64,000 nt of DNA from Acidithiobacillus ferruginosus (GTDB lineage: Bacteria; Pseudomonadota; Gammaproteobacteria; Acidithiobacillales; Acidithiobacillaceae): contig NZ_JABBDR010000010.1 in the NCBI RefSeq assembly GCF_018854495.1, positions 1-64,000 on the forward strand, given 5' to 3'. Shown here in pieces: positions 1 to 8,513 of this stretch. The notes beneath the pieces are model-generated. The model was not told where the DNA came from. It saw only the letters and a program-made list of their open reading frames with translations, and did not search any database. The position numbers and the translations under genes are program-made. Numbering within the stretch: the first letter of the stretch is position 1; each line of letters opens with the position of its first letter.

Positions 1-849
1 GCCCACATCCACCACCTCCAGGGCCGCGCCCAGGCGCCGCAGTTCGGCATAGAGGCGGGCACATTCACGCATGCCGCCCTTGATGAACTGGATGTTGGGA
101 ATCTGGGAGCCGAGATGGAAGTGCAGTAATTGCAGGCTATCCAGCGCGTTTTCTGCGCGCAGGCGGTGGACGAGTTCCAGGATGTCTGCCGTAGACAGGC
201 CGAATTTGGACTTTTCACCACCGGTATTCTGCCACTTGCCGGAACCTGCGGATGCCAGCCGCGCGCGCACCCCGATCCGGGGTTTGACGCCGAGCTTGCA
301 GGCCTCATTCAGGATCAGAGGCAGCTCCGATGGCTTTTCCACCACCAGGTAGACCTGCATGCCCAGTTTCTCCCCCGTCAGGGCCAGACGAATATACTCG
401 TTGTCCTTGTATCCATTGCAGATAATGGTTCCACCCACCGGCATCAGTCCGATGACCGCCAGCAGCTCCGGTTTGCTACCGGCCTCCAGACCGACACTTC
501 CTGCACCGGCCCGCAAAATCTCCTCCACGACGCGCCGCTGCTGATTGACCTTGATCGGATAAACGGGGGTGTAGCTGCCCTTGTAATCGAGGGCGCGGAT
601 GGCATCACCAAAGGCGCCGTGCAGGCGCGCAACACGATCCCCGAGGATCTGCGGAAAACGCAAAAGGCAGGGCAAACCGAGGGAATGTTCACCCAATACC
701 GCCGCGACATCGGCCAGCCCAACGGCGGCACCCTGAGGGTTGGCATCGGGACGGACGATGATCTGCCCGTCCACCCCCACATCGAAATACCCCTCACCCC
801 AATGCGGCAGGTTATACAGATGGCGACTATCCGCGACCGACCATGTCAT
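1..849 (-). CDS. speA: Biosynthetic arginine decarboxylase, N-terminal part (gene runs off the window start)
   Basis: PLP-dependent decarboxylation of arginine to agmatine, the first step of the alternative putrescine route. An open frame of 283 codons runs from ATG at 849 to base 1 with no stop. Recognisable SpeA segments are YPIKVNQQ (PLP lysine), LEAGSK, CNGYKDNEYIRLAL, GVRARLAS and LLHFHLGSQ, in the same order and spacing as the E. coli enzyme. The N-terminus is about 35 residues shorter than in E. coli. About half of the expected 630-660 residues is present, and the C-terminal beta-domain lies outside. It is on the same strand as the phoH-like gene that ends 63 bases upstream. Confidence 0.93.
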   Translation of the reverse strand, partial: MTWSVADSRHLYNLPHWGEGYFDVGVDGQIIVRPDANPQGAAVGLADVAAVLGEHSLGLPCLLRFPQILGDRVARLHGAFGDAIRALDYKGSYTPVYPIKVNQQRRVVEEILRAGAGSVGLEAGSKPELLAVIGLMPVGGTIICNGYKDNEYIRLALTGEKLGMQVYLVVEKPSELPLILNEACKLGVKPRIGVRARLASAGSGKWQNTGGEKSKFGLSTADILELVHRLRAENALDSLQLLHFHLGSQIPNIQFIKGGMRECARLYAELRRLGAALEVVDVG

Positions 850-912
850 GCGCTCACTCCCCCGATGCCCTGCGCGCAGTCTACGGGCTCAGCGGGTCAG
901 GAGACAAGGGGA

Positions 913-2322
913 TCACAAGGCATCATTGGCAAAATCCGCCAGGCGCGAACGCTCCCCACGACGCAGGGTGATATGTCCGCTGTAGGCCCAGTCCTTGAAG
1001 CGATCCACCACATAGGTCAGACCGGAGGTGGTTTCCGTCAGATAGGGCGTGTCGATCTGAGCAATGTTACCCAGGCAGACGATTTTGGTCCCTGGACCGG
1101 CACGGGTGATCAGGGTCTTCATTTCCTTGGAAGTCAGATTCTGCGCCTCGTCAATGATGACGAATTTCTCCAGAAAGGTACGCCCACGCATAAAACTCAT
1201 GGATTTGACGCGAATCCGCTTGTTGATCAGGTCCTGCGTCGCGCTGCGCCCCCAACTGCCGCCCTCATCGCTGCCACGCGCCAGAATTTCCAGGTTGTCC
1301 TCCAGCGCCCCCATCCACGGCAGCATTTTTTCTTCTTCCGTACCAGGCAGAAAACCGATCTCGTCACCCACCGGCACCGTCGCACGGGTGATGATGACCT
1401 CCGAGTAGCGCTTCTGTTCGAATATCTGATGCAGCGCCGCCGCCAGCGTCAGCAGCGTCTTACCCGTGCCGGCATGACCCAGCAGGGTGACAAAATCGAT
1501 GTCCGGATCCATGAGCAGATTCAAGGCAAAATTCTGCTCCGGATTACGCGCCAAGATGCCCCATACGGCGTGCCGGTCGCTCCGATAGTCGGTAATGCGT
1601 TCGATAATGGCGTGTTCCGGACGTACTTCCCGGACGATCGCCGCGAAGTCCTCGGGGACCCCTTCCTCCATATTGATGGCGATAAACTGGTTGGAATGCC
1701 AGCGCTGAATGGCCGGCCCGCTGATCTTGTAGTAGCTGCGCCCGCTTTCCTGCCAGGCATCCAGATCGCGGCTGTGCAAGTCCCAGAAATCCGCACTCAG
1801 GGTCTCTGCGCCGGTGTAGAGCAGATCCACATCGTCCAGGGCGCGATCGTTCTGATAATCCTCCACCCGGATGCCGAGGGTGCGCCCCTTGATGCGCAAA
1901 TTGATGTCTTTGCTGACCAGAATCACATCCTTTTCGGGATGTCGATTTTGTAAGGCCAAAGTCACGGCAAGAATTTCATTGTCTGCCTTGCCACCGGCCA
2001 AGTCTTCCGGCAACGCCTGCTGATGTGCAGCCGTCTGGAAATATAGTCGTCCCTGAGCATAAGGCAGCGCCAAACCTCGATCCAGATCAGCGGTATCCGT
2101 CAGCATCTCGTCCAGATAACGGCTGACCTGACGCACGTTGCGCGCCTGTTCACTCAGGCCCTTTTTGTGCTGATCCAGTTCCTCCAGTACGATCATCGGC
2201 AGCAGGATGTCGTGTTCCTGGAAACGGAACAGTGCTGAGGGGTCGTGCATCAGCACGTTGGTGTCCAGAATATAGAGGCGTGCCTTTACCTCATGTGAGG
2301 CTGCCACTTCCCGGGGACTCAT
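913..2322 (-). CDS. PhoH-family ATPase with N-terminal PIN domain
   Basis: Protein of 469 residues. Residues about 15-150 are a PIN nuclease domain (LYILDTNVLMHDP with the acidic metal ligand). Residues about 250-460 are a PhoH ATPase with Walker A GHAGTGKT near 282-289 and Walker B FVIIDEAQ near 387. This PIN-PhoH (PhoH2, YlaK-type) fusion is proposed to couple an RNA helicase to an RNase; the cellular substrate is not established. The ATG overlaps the stop of bcp by 4 bases, so the two are probably translationally coupled. It is not the PhoB-regulated E. coli PhoH by position or architecture. Confidence 0.9.
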   Translation of the reverse strand: MSPREVAASHEVKARLYILDTNVLMHDPSALFRFQEHDILLPMIVLEELDQHKKGLSEQARNVRQVSRYLDEMLTDTADLDRGLALPYAQGRLYFQTAAHQQALPEDLAGGKADNEILAVTLALQNRHPEKDVILVSKDINLRIKGRTLGIRVEDYQNDRALDDVDLLYTGAETLSADFWDLHSRDLDAWQESGRSYYKISGPAIQRWHSNQFIAINMEEGVPEDFAAIVREVRPEHAIIERITDYRSDRHAVWGILARNPEQNFALNLLMDPDIDFVTLLGHAGTGKTLLTLAAALHQIFEQKRYSEVIITRATVPVGDEIGFLPGTEEEKMLPWMGALEDNLEILARGSDEGGSWGRSATQDLINKRIRVKSMSFMRGRTFLEKFVIIDEAQNLTSKEMKTLITRAGPGTKIVCLGNIAQIDTPYLTETTSGLTYVVDRFKDWAYSGHITLRRGERSRLADFANDAL

Positions 2323-2801
2323 GGTAGCTGCTTGACGATTTGCAGAATGGCGGCTGCATGTCCGGCGGCCTTTACCTTGCGCCCGATGTAGGCAATCTTG
2401 CCTTCCCGGTCGATCACGAAAGTGCTGCGTTCGACACCGATACTGACCTTGCCGTAATTGTTCTTTTTTTGGAGCACATCAAAGGCGTTGCAAAGTGCTT
2501 CATCGGTATCGGCCAAGAGCGGAAACGGGAAATTGAACTTGCAGGAAAACTTTTCATGGCTGGCGAGGGTATCTCGGGAAACCCCCAGAATTTCCGCGCC
2601 AGCGGCCTGGAATTCCGGGTAGAGCGCCGTGAACTCCTGGCCCTCTGTCGTACAACCCGGTGTGTCATCCTTGGGGTAAAAATAGAGCACCACAACCTTT
2701 CCGCGCAGGTCATCGAGGCTGATGGAAGCAGCCGCCTTACCATAGGCGGCGGCATGAAACCGGGGTGCAGGTTGACCGACGGTAATGGTTTCTGAAGACA
2801 T
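2319..2801 (-). CDS. bcp: Thiol peroxidase of the Bcp/PrxQ family
   Basis: Thioredoxin-dependent peroxiredoxin of 160 residues that reduces H2O2 and alkyl hydroperoxides in the cytoplasm. The peroxidatic cysteine lies in DDTPGCTTEG. The resolving cysteine that follows five residues later in E. coli Bcp is absent here, so it may be a 1-Cys type or use a cysteine further on (FSCKF or EALCNAF). The open frame extends another 42 residues upstream, but ATG 2801 is preceded by AGGAG at 7 bases and gives the usual family N-terminus. It lies divergent to a Fur-family gene across 117 bases and overlaps phoH at its end. Confidence 0.9.
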   Translation of the reverse strand: MSSETITVGQPAPRFHAAAYGKAAASISLDDLRGKVVVLYFYPKDDTPGCTTEGQEFTALYPEFQAAGAEILGVSRDTLASHEKFSCKFNFPFPLLADTDEALCNAFDVLQKKNNYGKVSIGVERSTFVIDREGKIAYIGRKVKAAGHAAAILQIVKQLP

Positions 2802-2918
2802 GGAGAACTCCTGAGTGGGCCTGACTGAAAATCTAGCGCGGCAGGTGGGGCGCTGTCCAGGGAAGCCCGGCAGAGCCATGGCTTGCGCGCTTCCTGTCTT
2901 CTGCTCTAGCATGGCTCC

Positions 2919-3395
2919 ATGGCGCATTCATCACTCCCCCACCCCCTCGCTGCAAAGGTTTCCGATACTGACGCGGCGCAGCGTCTCCGCGCTGCCGGAC
3001 AACGTGTCACGCGTTTACGGGTGGTGGTGTTCAAGACGCTTCTGGAAGCTGAGCAACCCCTCAGTCACCCCGAGCTCCAGCAGCGGCTGGAAGCCTCGGA
3101 AACGGGGGGGGTGGATCGCGTCAGTCTCTATCGCAACCTGGAATGGCTGGTACAGATCGGGCTGGCCCACCGGATCACGGCAGATGACCGGGTATGGCGT
3201 TTCAGCGCCCGCCGTGAGGAGATGGCCACCCAACACCCGCATTTCCATTGCGTCTCCTGCGGTCAGGTGTTCTGCCTGCCTGAGAGCAGTGTACCGGTGC
3301 CCTGCTTGCCCGCCGACTATTCCATGATTGAAATGGAACTGGTGGTCAACGGGGTCTGCGCCCACTGCGGGAAGGCGCCGCCCCCCAAAAACTGA
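2919..3395 (+). CDS. Fur-family transcriptional regulator
   Basis: Protein of 158 residues with the Fur fold. An N-terminal winged helix (QRVTRLRVVV...GVDRVSLYRNLEWL) is followed by a dimerisation and metal domain with HPHFHCVSCGQVFCL and a C-terminal CAHC, the two CxxC pairs of a structural zinc site. The order matches Fur/Zur/PerR regulators. The histidine-rich HPHFHC segment is usual, but the sequence alone does not settle iron, zinc or peroxide sensing. Divergence from the peroxiredoxin bcp makes regulation of bcp possible but unproved. No strong ribosome-binding site precedes ATG 2919, so the start is uncertain. Confidence 0.85.
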   Translation: MAHSSLPHPLAAKVSDTDAAQRLRAAGQRVTRLRVVVFKTLLEAEQPLSHPELQQRLEASETGGVDRVSLYRNLEWLVQIGLAHRITADDRVWRFSARREEMATQHPHFHCVSCGQVFCLPESSVPVPCLPADYSMIEMELVVNGVCAHCGKAPPPKN

Positions 3396-3461
3396 CGGGT
3401 ACCCGGCAGATATCCGGTGTGGCCTTCCCCGATGCTACCCAAAAGTCCCGTCGGAGGCCGG

Positions 3462-4226
3462 TCATTGTTCGCGGCTCTCTGCCCACCACCCTCGCAGGGT
3501 GGGAATATCCACGACCACCCGTTCCCCAGCGGAACGACCCTGCAACACCTGCGCAGGGGATGCCTTTTCTCCCAGATGATCCAGCACCCGCAGCGCTGCG
3601 CTGAAATCCTGTCCTTGGGTATATTCGGTCTGGGTAATAATGGTGGCGAGCCCAGCCCCGCGGGCGGAGCGCAGCCCATGCGCCGAATCTTCGATCGCCA
3701 GGCAGTCTGCGGCCGCCAGGCCCAAGTGGTCCAGCACATAGAGATAAATGTCCGGTGCGGGCTTTTTGTCGGGAACGACATCTCCGGCGCCGATCGTATG
3801 AAAGCGCTGCGGGGCGTTTGTCCCCATGGTGCTCTTGAGCAGCGCTTCGACATTGGCGGGTGTGGTGGTCGTCGCGATGGCGAGAAGCAGGTCATGGTCC
3901 CTGGCGGCGTTCAGCAAACGTCCCACACCAGGGCGCAGCGACAATAGCCCGGCATCGATCATCTCCACGTAATGCCCCGTCTTTTGACGGTGGATAGAGG
4001 CAATGTCAGCATCGCTCAGTTGCGGCAACTGCGGATGATCATTCAGGAAAGCCCTGAGGCGCTCCTTACCGCCGGTAACCTTCAGATAGTGTCCATAGGT
4101 CGGCACGTCCCAGCGAAAAGGAAGGCCCATTTCTGCAAAAGCCCGGTTGAAGGCGACCCGATGGGCGTCCCTCTCGGTATCGGCAAGGGTACCATCCACA
4201 TCAAAGATCAGTGCGCGCAAAGGCAT
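3462..4226 (-). CDS. HAD-superfamily phosphatase, CbbY/beta-phosphoglucomutase-like
   Basis: Protein of 254 residues. Motif I is FDVDGTLADTE near residue 8 (nucleophile Asp and acid/base Asp). Motif II is IATTTTPANV, motif III the lysine in PDKKPAPDIYLY, and motif IV AIEDSAHG. The cap domain lies between motifs I and II, as in CbbY, which dephosphorylates xylulose-1,5-bisphosphate in Calvin-cycle organisms, and in related sugar-phosphate phosphatases. A CbbY role would suit an autotroph, but no cbb genes are nearby. The gene is convergent with the Fur-family gene and divergent from dksA. Confidence 0.85.
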   Translation of the reverse strand: MPLRALIFDVDGTLADTERDAHRVAFNRAFAEMGLPFRWDVPTYGHYLKVTGGKERLRAFLNDHPQLPQLSDADIASIHRQKTGHYVEMIDAGLLSLRPGVGRLLNAARDHDLLLAIATTTTPANVEALLKSTMGTNAPQRFHTIGAGDVVPDKKPAPDIYLYVLDHLGLAAADCLAIEDSAHGLRSARGAGLATIITQTEYTQGQDFSAALRVLDHLGEKASPAQVLQGRSAGERVVVDIPTLRGWWAESREQ

Positions 4227-4330
4227 AAAACGTTATCCCCTGAGTTTATAGTGAAAACTACCAAAACCACCCAGCAATCAGCAAAATCCCCGGCAGTCTG
4301 GCCGGACCATTGTACCCAGCATGCTATGGA

Positions 4331-4358
4331 TTGCCAAAACGGTTTTTCTCTGTTAAAC
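4331..4358 (+). promoter_or_regulatory. Possible sigma-70 promoter of dksA
   Basis: TTGCCA at 4331-4336 and TTAAAC at 4353-4358 are separated by 16 bases and lie 35 bases before the dksA start. Both hexamers deviate from consensus, so this is a candidate only. Confidence 0.3.
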
Positions 4359-4392
4359 GTAAGCGGATTTATCGCAAAGACAGGAAGCTTCC

Positions 4393-4857
4393 ATGGACCA
4401 AAGTATGCTCCAGCCAACGCCAGCAACGCCCGGCGCCGCCCAGCAGTTCACCGCGTTCACTCCCTACGAGCCCGTTCCCGGCGAAGAGTACATGAGCCCG
4501 GCGCAGATCGCCCATTTCCAGAAGATTCTGGAAGACTGGCGCGGTGAACTGATGGCGGAAGTCGACCGTACCGTGCAGCACATGCAGATGGAAAACGTCA
4601 ACTATTCCGACCCCAACGACCGGGCCAGCCTGGAGACGGATATGGGTCTGGAGTTGCGCGCCCGCGACAGGGAACGCAAGCTGATCCGCAAGATCTCCCA
4701 GGCCCTCGACCGCATCAAGGCCGGCGAATATGGCTATTGCGAAAGCTGTGGTGTGGAGATTGGTCTGCGCCGCCTGGAAGCCCGCCCTACCGCCACCCTG
4801 TGCATCGATTGCAAAACGCTGGAAGAAAAACGCGAGAAGCAGATGGCGCAGGACTGA
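4393..4857 (+). CDS. dksA: RNA polymerase-binding transcription factor DksA
   Basis: Protein of 154 residues that binds the RNA polymerase secondary channel and potentiates ppGpp at stringent promoters. A coiled coil covers roughly residues 35-110 with the acidic tip region YSDPNDRASLE. It is followed by a four-cysteine zinc finger, CESC then CIDC. The first 30 residues are a variable Pro/Ala-rich leader. GGAAG precedes the ATG at 6 bases. The stop is 4 bases before the GTG of the dihydroorotase gene, so the two probably share a transcript. Confidence 0.95.
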   Translation: MDQSMLQPTPATPGAAQQFTAFTPYEPVPGEEYMSPAQIAHFQKILEDWRGELMAEVDRTVQHMQMENVNYSDPNDRASLETDMGLELRARDRERKLIRKISQALDRIKAGEYGYCESCGVEIGLRRLEARPTATLCIDCKTLEEKREKQMAQD

Positions 4858-4861
4858 TGCC

Positions 4862-6193
4862 GTGCGCCTGCTGATCCGTAATGCGCGCATCGCGCTGCCC
4901 TCCGGTGAACTGTATCACGGAGATCTTTTCTCCGAAGAGGGCCGTATCGTTGCCATCGATCGGGATATAGACCGCACTGCGGATACGGTGGTTGACGCCG
5001 AAGGTCATATACTGATGCCTGGCGTTATGGACCCGCAGGTGCATTTCCGCGAACCCGGCAATGAACAGAAGGAAGATATTTCCAGTGGCTCGCGTGCAGC
5101 GGCCAAGGGCGGCGTCACCAGTTTTCTGGAAATGCCCAACACCAATCCGTCCACCACCAGCCCCGCCGCTCTGGCGGACAAACTGGCGCGCGGAGCCGAA
5201 AAATCCGTGGTCAACTACGGGTTTTTTATCGGGGCCACCCCGGATAACCTCGACAGTCTTCTGGCGGCCGACGCCGCCTGCGGCATCAAGATTTTTATGG
5301 GCGCCAGTACCGGCAATCTGCTGGTGGACAAGGAAGAGGACCTGGACCGTATTTTCGCGCATGGCCGCAAACTGATAGCGGTCCATGCGGAAGACGAGGC
5401 TCGCATCCGCGAGCGGCGCGCCCAGTTCAGCGGCAGTTGCGAACCCGCAGATCATTCCCGTATCCGCGACGAAGAATCGGCACTGATGGCTACCCGGAGA
5501 GCCGTCCGGTTGTCCAAAAAATATCAGCGCCGTCTACACATCCTGCATCTCTCCACAGCCGTGGAGACCGAATTCTTACGGCAGGAGAAGACGCCTTATA
5601 TCAGTTGCGAGGCGATTCCCAACCATCTTTTCCTGACGACCGATGCCTATGCCAAAATGGGTCCCCTGGCGCAGATGAATCCTCCCATCCGCAGCGAGCG
5701 GGATCGTCTGGCCCTCTGGGAAGGGCTGCGCAGCGGTGTAATCGATTGTATTGCTACGGATCACGCCCCGCACCTGCTGACGGACAAGGCCTTGGGGTAT
5801 CCCCGCGCGCCCTCCGGTATGCCCGGCGTGGAAACCAGCTTACCCCTGATGCTCACCGCCATGCGCGACGGTCATTGCAGCCTCGCCGAATTGCAGCGCT
5901 GGATGTGCTACAACCCGGCGCGACTCTATGGCGTGGTGAATAAGGGGCGTATTGCCATCGGCTGGGATGCAGATCTCACCCTGGTCGATATGGTCCATGA
6001 AAGGCCCGTCCGCAATGAGGAGATGTTCACCAGAGTGGGCTGGAGTCCCTTCAATGGCTGGGTCCTGACGGGTTGGCCCGTTACCACCATTGTCGGCGGC
6101 CGGGTGGTTTTCGACAAAGGTGAAATTCTCCCCAACGCGCACGGGCAGCCGCTGCACTATATCGAGCCGACGCCACTGCCGGCGCTAGACTGA
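4862..6193 (+). CDS. pyrC: Dihydroorotase (class I type)
   Basis: Zinc amidohydrolase of 443 residues that cyclises carbamoyl-aspartate to dihydroorotate in pyrimidine synthesis. Visible motifs are DPQVHFREPG, EMPNTNP, the carboxylated-lysine region GIKIFMG, AVHAEDE, HILHLST and ATDHAPH. In the usual HxH metal pair the first His is Gln (QVH); this is a variant I recall from one dihydroorotase clade that keeps the remaining ligands. The frame opens much further upstream inside dksA, but GTG 4862 gives a family-like N-terminus (VRLLIRNARI) just after the dksA stop. Its last 37 bases overlap the end of convergent tilS. Confidence 0.87.
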   Translation: MRLLIRNARIALPSGELYHGDLFSEEGRIVAIDRDIDRTADTVVDAEGHILMPGVMDPQVHFREPGNEQKEDISSGSRAAAKGGVTSFLEMPNTNPSTTSPAALADKLARGAEKSVVNYGFFIGATPDNLDSLLAADAACGIKIFMGASTGNLLVDKEEDLDRIFAHGRKLIAVHAEDEARIRERRAQFSGSCEPADHSRIRDEESALMATRRAVRLSKKYQRRLHILHLSTAVETEFLRQEKTPYISCEAIPNHLFLTTDAYAKMGPLAQMNPPIRSERDRLALWEGLRSGVIDCIATDHAPHLLTDKALGYPRAPSGMPGVETSLPLMLTAMRDGHCSLAELQRWMCYNPARLYGVVNKGRIAIGWDADLTLVDMVHERPVRNEEMFTRVGWSPFNGWVLTGWPVTTIVGGRVVFDKGEILPNAHGQPLHYIEPTPLPALD

Positions 6194-7551
6194 GTACCGG
6201 CATTCCAGAGGTAGAGTGCCGGTTCTCCGCGGGGGGCACTTGCCCAGGGTGCGGTGTAGTAACCCAGAATGAGTAGCAAATGCCCCGTTTCGTCCCAGAG
6301 CAGGGGCACATCCGCACGCAGGTCCGGTGGGACCCCCGCCTCCAGCAGCAGTTTCTTCAACGACCGATGTTGTCCCTGTCCGCTCAGGGCGAGTTCCCCC
6401 TGGCGGCGACGGCGCCAGTACAGCCTCGTCCCTGCAAAACGCTCAGCCAATGCGTGATGAAGGTCTTCCGGTGGGGTGGCCCGGACGGCGCACTGCCAGC
6501 CGGGGATCGGCAGCGGTTTTCCCGGAGCGGCACACCAGGGGCCTGCTTCCCATTCCTTGTCCGCCGTAGCGCGCGGTTGTGGCCAGGCGCGCAGCAATCC
6601 ACCCTGCAGCCAAGCCTGCCCCCCTTCCCACTGAATCCTCGTGCCCCCGCGTCCCTGCATCACCGCGTTCCGCAGTGCCTCCAGACGCTCCCGGCCCGGC
6701 ACGGGTATCCCCAGATCCTGAAGCCAGCCGCGCAAGAAAACCCGCTGTGCCGCAACAGAAAGCGTATGCAGATACTCCAGAGGGAGTATCTCGGCAGAGA
6801 GATCCGGATGGTCTGCCCGATACTGTTGCCAACGCAGGTCAAACCAGTCCGCCGCGATTTCCCCCATGTCGGCGAGATTGTCCGCAGCGCGGGCGATACT
6901 GATCGCCGCGTGGGGCCAACCCAGTTCCCGCAGTTGCGGGAGCAGGATGCGACGTATCCGCACCCTGTCGTAGCGCATATCGGCATTGGCCGGATCATTC
7001 AGAAAGAGTAAGTGCCGCTGTTCCAGATAATCCCGCAACACCTGCCGGGGTACGTCCAGCAGGGGCCGAACCAGAAGCCCGGCTCCCAGCGGGCGCTGCC
7101 GGGGCATGGCCGCCAGCCCCGCCACGCCAGTACCGCGCAGCAGTTGCAAAAGCACGGTTTCCGCCTGATCTTCGAGGTGCTGCGCCGTGAATAGCCAGTC
7201 CCCCTGCCGCAACTGCGCCGCCATGAGGGCATAGCGGGCACGCCGGGCCTGATCCTCCGGCCCCTCGCCCGGTGTATCTACAGCCAGATGCAGCAGGGTG
7301 AAAGGAACCCCCAGAGCCTTGGCCTGCTGCTGACAGAACCGGGCCCATTGAGCACTGTCCGGGTGCCAGCCGTGATCCACATGCAAGGCATGGATCTCGT
7401 ACCCTAAAGAAAGCAGTGCCACGAGCAGCGCCGTGGAGTCTCCGCCGCCACTATAAGCCACATAGAGGGAGCGTCCCCGCGGTGGGCGCAGATCCCCCTG
7501 CAGACGCGTCTGGAGACGCCGCTCCAGCTCAGGCAGCGCCGACGACTCCAT
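6157..7551 (-). CDS. tilS: tRNA(Ile)-lysidine synthase
   Basis: N-type ATP pyrophosphatase of 464 residues that converts C34 of the AUA-reading tRNA-Ile to lysidine, essential for reading AUA. The P-loop [10 protein letters not shown] lies near residues 34-43. It is followed by HALHVDHGW, the ARRARYALM region and [23 protein letters not shown], the catalytic core. The remainder is the less conserved tRNA-binding C-terminal part. Its ATG lies 23 bases inside the end of accA, which is the arrangement seen in many proteobacteria. The 3' end overlaps convergent pyrC by 37 bases. Confidence 0.94.
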   Translation of the reverse strand: MESSALPELERRLQTRLQGDLRPPRGRSLYVAYSGGGDSTALLVALLSLGYEIHALHVDHGWHPDSAQWARFCQQQAKALGVPFTLLHLAVDTPGEGPEDQARRARYALMAAQLRQGDWLFTAQHLEDQAETVLLQLLRGTGVAGLAAMPRQRPLGAGLLVRPLLDVPRQVLRDYLEQRHLLFLNDPANADMRYDRVRIRRILLPQLRELGWPHAAISIARAADNLADMGEIAADWFDLRWQQYRADHPDLSAEILPLEYLHTLSVAAQRVFLRGWLQDLGIPVPGRERLEALRNAVMQGRGGTRIQWEGGQAWLQGGLLRAWPQPRATADKEWEAGPWCAAPGKPLPIPGWQCAVRATPPEDLHHALAERFAGTRLYWRRRRQGELALSGQGQHRSLKKLLLEAGVPPDLRADVPLLWDETGHLLLILGYYTAPWASAPRGEPALYLWNAGTQSSAGSGVGSI

Positions 7552-8479
7552 AGTGCATCAGGCGTTCGTAACGGGTGGTCAGCAACTTGCTGGTATCCAT
7601 CGCCTGCAGCTCTTGCAGGTGATGGGCGAAACGCTCGCGTGCCAGCGCGAAGACCGCTTCCGGATCTCGATGCGCGCCACCGAGGGGTTCGGCCAGCACT
7701 TCATCGACCAGACCCATACCGTGCAAACGACGTGCGGTGATACCCAGAGTTTCCGCTGCCTCGGCTGCCATAGCCGCGTTCTTCCAGAGGATCGAGGCGC
7801 AGCCTTCCGGCGAAATGACGGAGTACACTCCATACTCCAGCATCAGCATCCGGTCACCCACGCCAATCGCCAGGGCCCCCCCGGAGCCACCTTCACCAAT
7901 GACCGTGCAGATAATGGGTACCGCCAGATCAGACATCACTGCGAGATTACGGGCTATGGCCTCACTCTGGCCGCGCTCTTCGGCACCAATACCCGGATAG
8001 GCTCCGGGCGTATCAATGAACGTAAATACCGGCAAGGCAAAACGTTCGGCAAGGCGGAGCAGACGCAAGGCCTTACGATAACCTTCCGGACGCGGCATCC
8101 CAAAGTTGCGCTGAATCTTTTCCTTGGTGTCGCGGCCCTTCTGATGTCCCATCCAGACGATAGGCTGTCCATTGAAGCGGGCTAGGCCGCCGATAATAGC
8201 CTGATCATCGGCGAAGGCGCGGTCGCCTGCCAGCACCTGTACTTCCGTGAAAAGGGCCTGTACATAATCCAGGGTGTAAGGCCGCTGTGGATGACGGGCC
8301 ACCTGTACCGTCTGCCAGGCACCAAGCTTGCTGTAAATACGCTGCAACTCCTTGCGCGCCTTGACTTCCAGACGACTGATGTCATCGGCGATACCCGGTT
8401 GATTCAGGGCGTGGAGTTCCTCCACCTTGGCATCCAGCTCCGCCACCGATTGTTCAAAATCCAGATAACTGATTTTCAT
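7529..8479 (-). CDS. accA: Acetyl-CoA carboxylase carboxyltransferase subunit alpha
   Basis: Protein of 316 residues. With AccD it transfers the carboxyl group from carboxybiotin to acetyl-CoA to form malonyl-CoA, the first step of fatty acid synthesis. Typical AccA segments are [15 protein letters not shown] at the N-terminus, DRPYTLDY-like [34 protein letters not shown] and [16 protein letters not shown] six bases upstream is in frame, but ATG 8479 has AAGGAG at 5 bases and is preferred. It lies 34 bases after dnaE on the same strand. Confidence 0.96.
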   Translation of the reverse strand: MKISYLDFEQSVAELDAKVEELHALNQPGIADDISRLEVKARKELQRIYSKLGAWQTVQVARHPQRPYTLDYVQALFTEVQVLAGDRAFADDQAIIGGLARFNGQPIVWMGHQKGRDTKEKIQRNFGMPRPEGYRKALRLLRLAERFALPVFTFIDTPGAYPGIGAEERGQSEAIARNLAVMSDLAVPIICTVIGEGGSGGALAIGVGDRMLMLEYGVYSVISPEGCASILWKNAAMAAEAAETLGITARRLHGMGLVDEVLAEPLGGAHRDPEAVFALARERFAHHLQELQAMDTSKLLTTRYERLMHYGVVGAA

Positions 8480-8513
8480 GTTCACTCCTTACCACTTCGA
8501 ATAGGGCCGGCGC

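Noticed and set aside
130..1953. A 607-codon open frame on the plus strand
   Set aside because: It is antisense to speA and the phoH-like gene, both with clear family motifs. Its own translation has no recognisable domain. Long antisense frames are common in GC-rich DNA.
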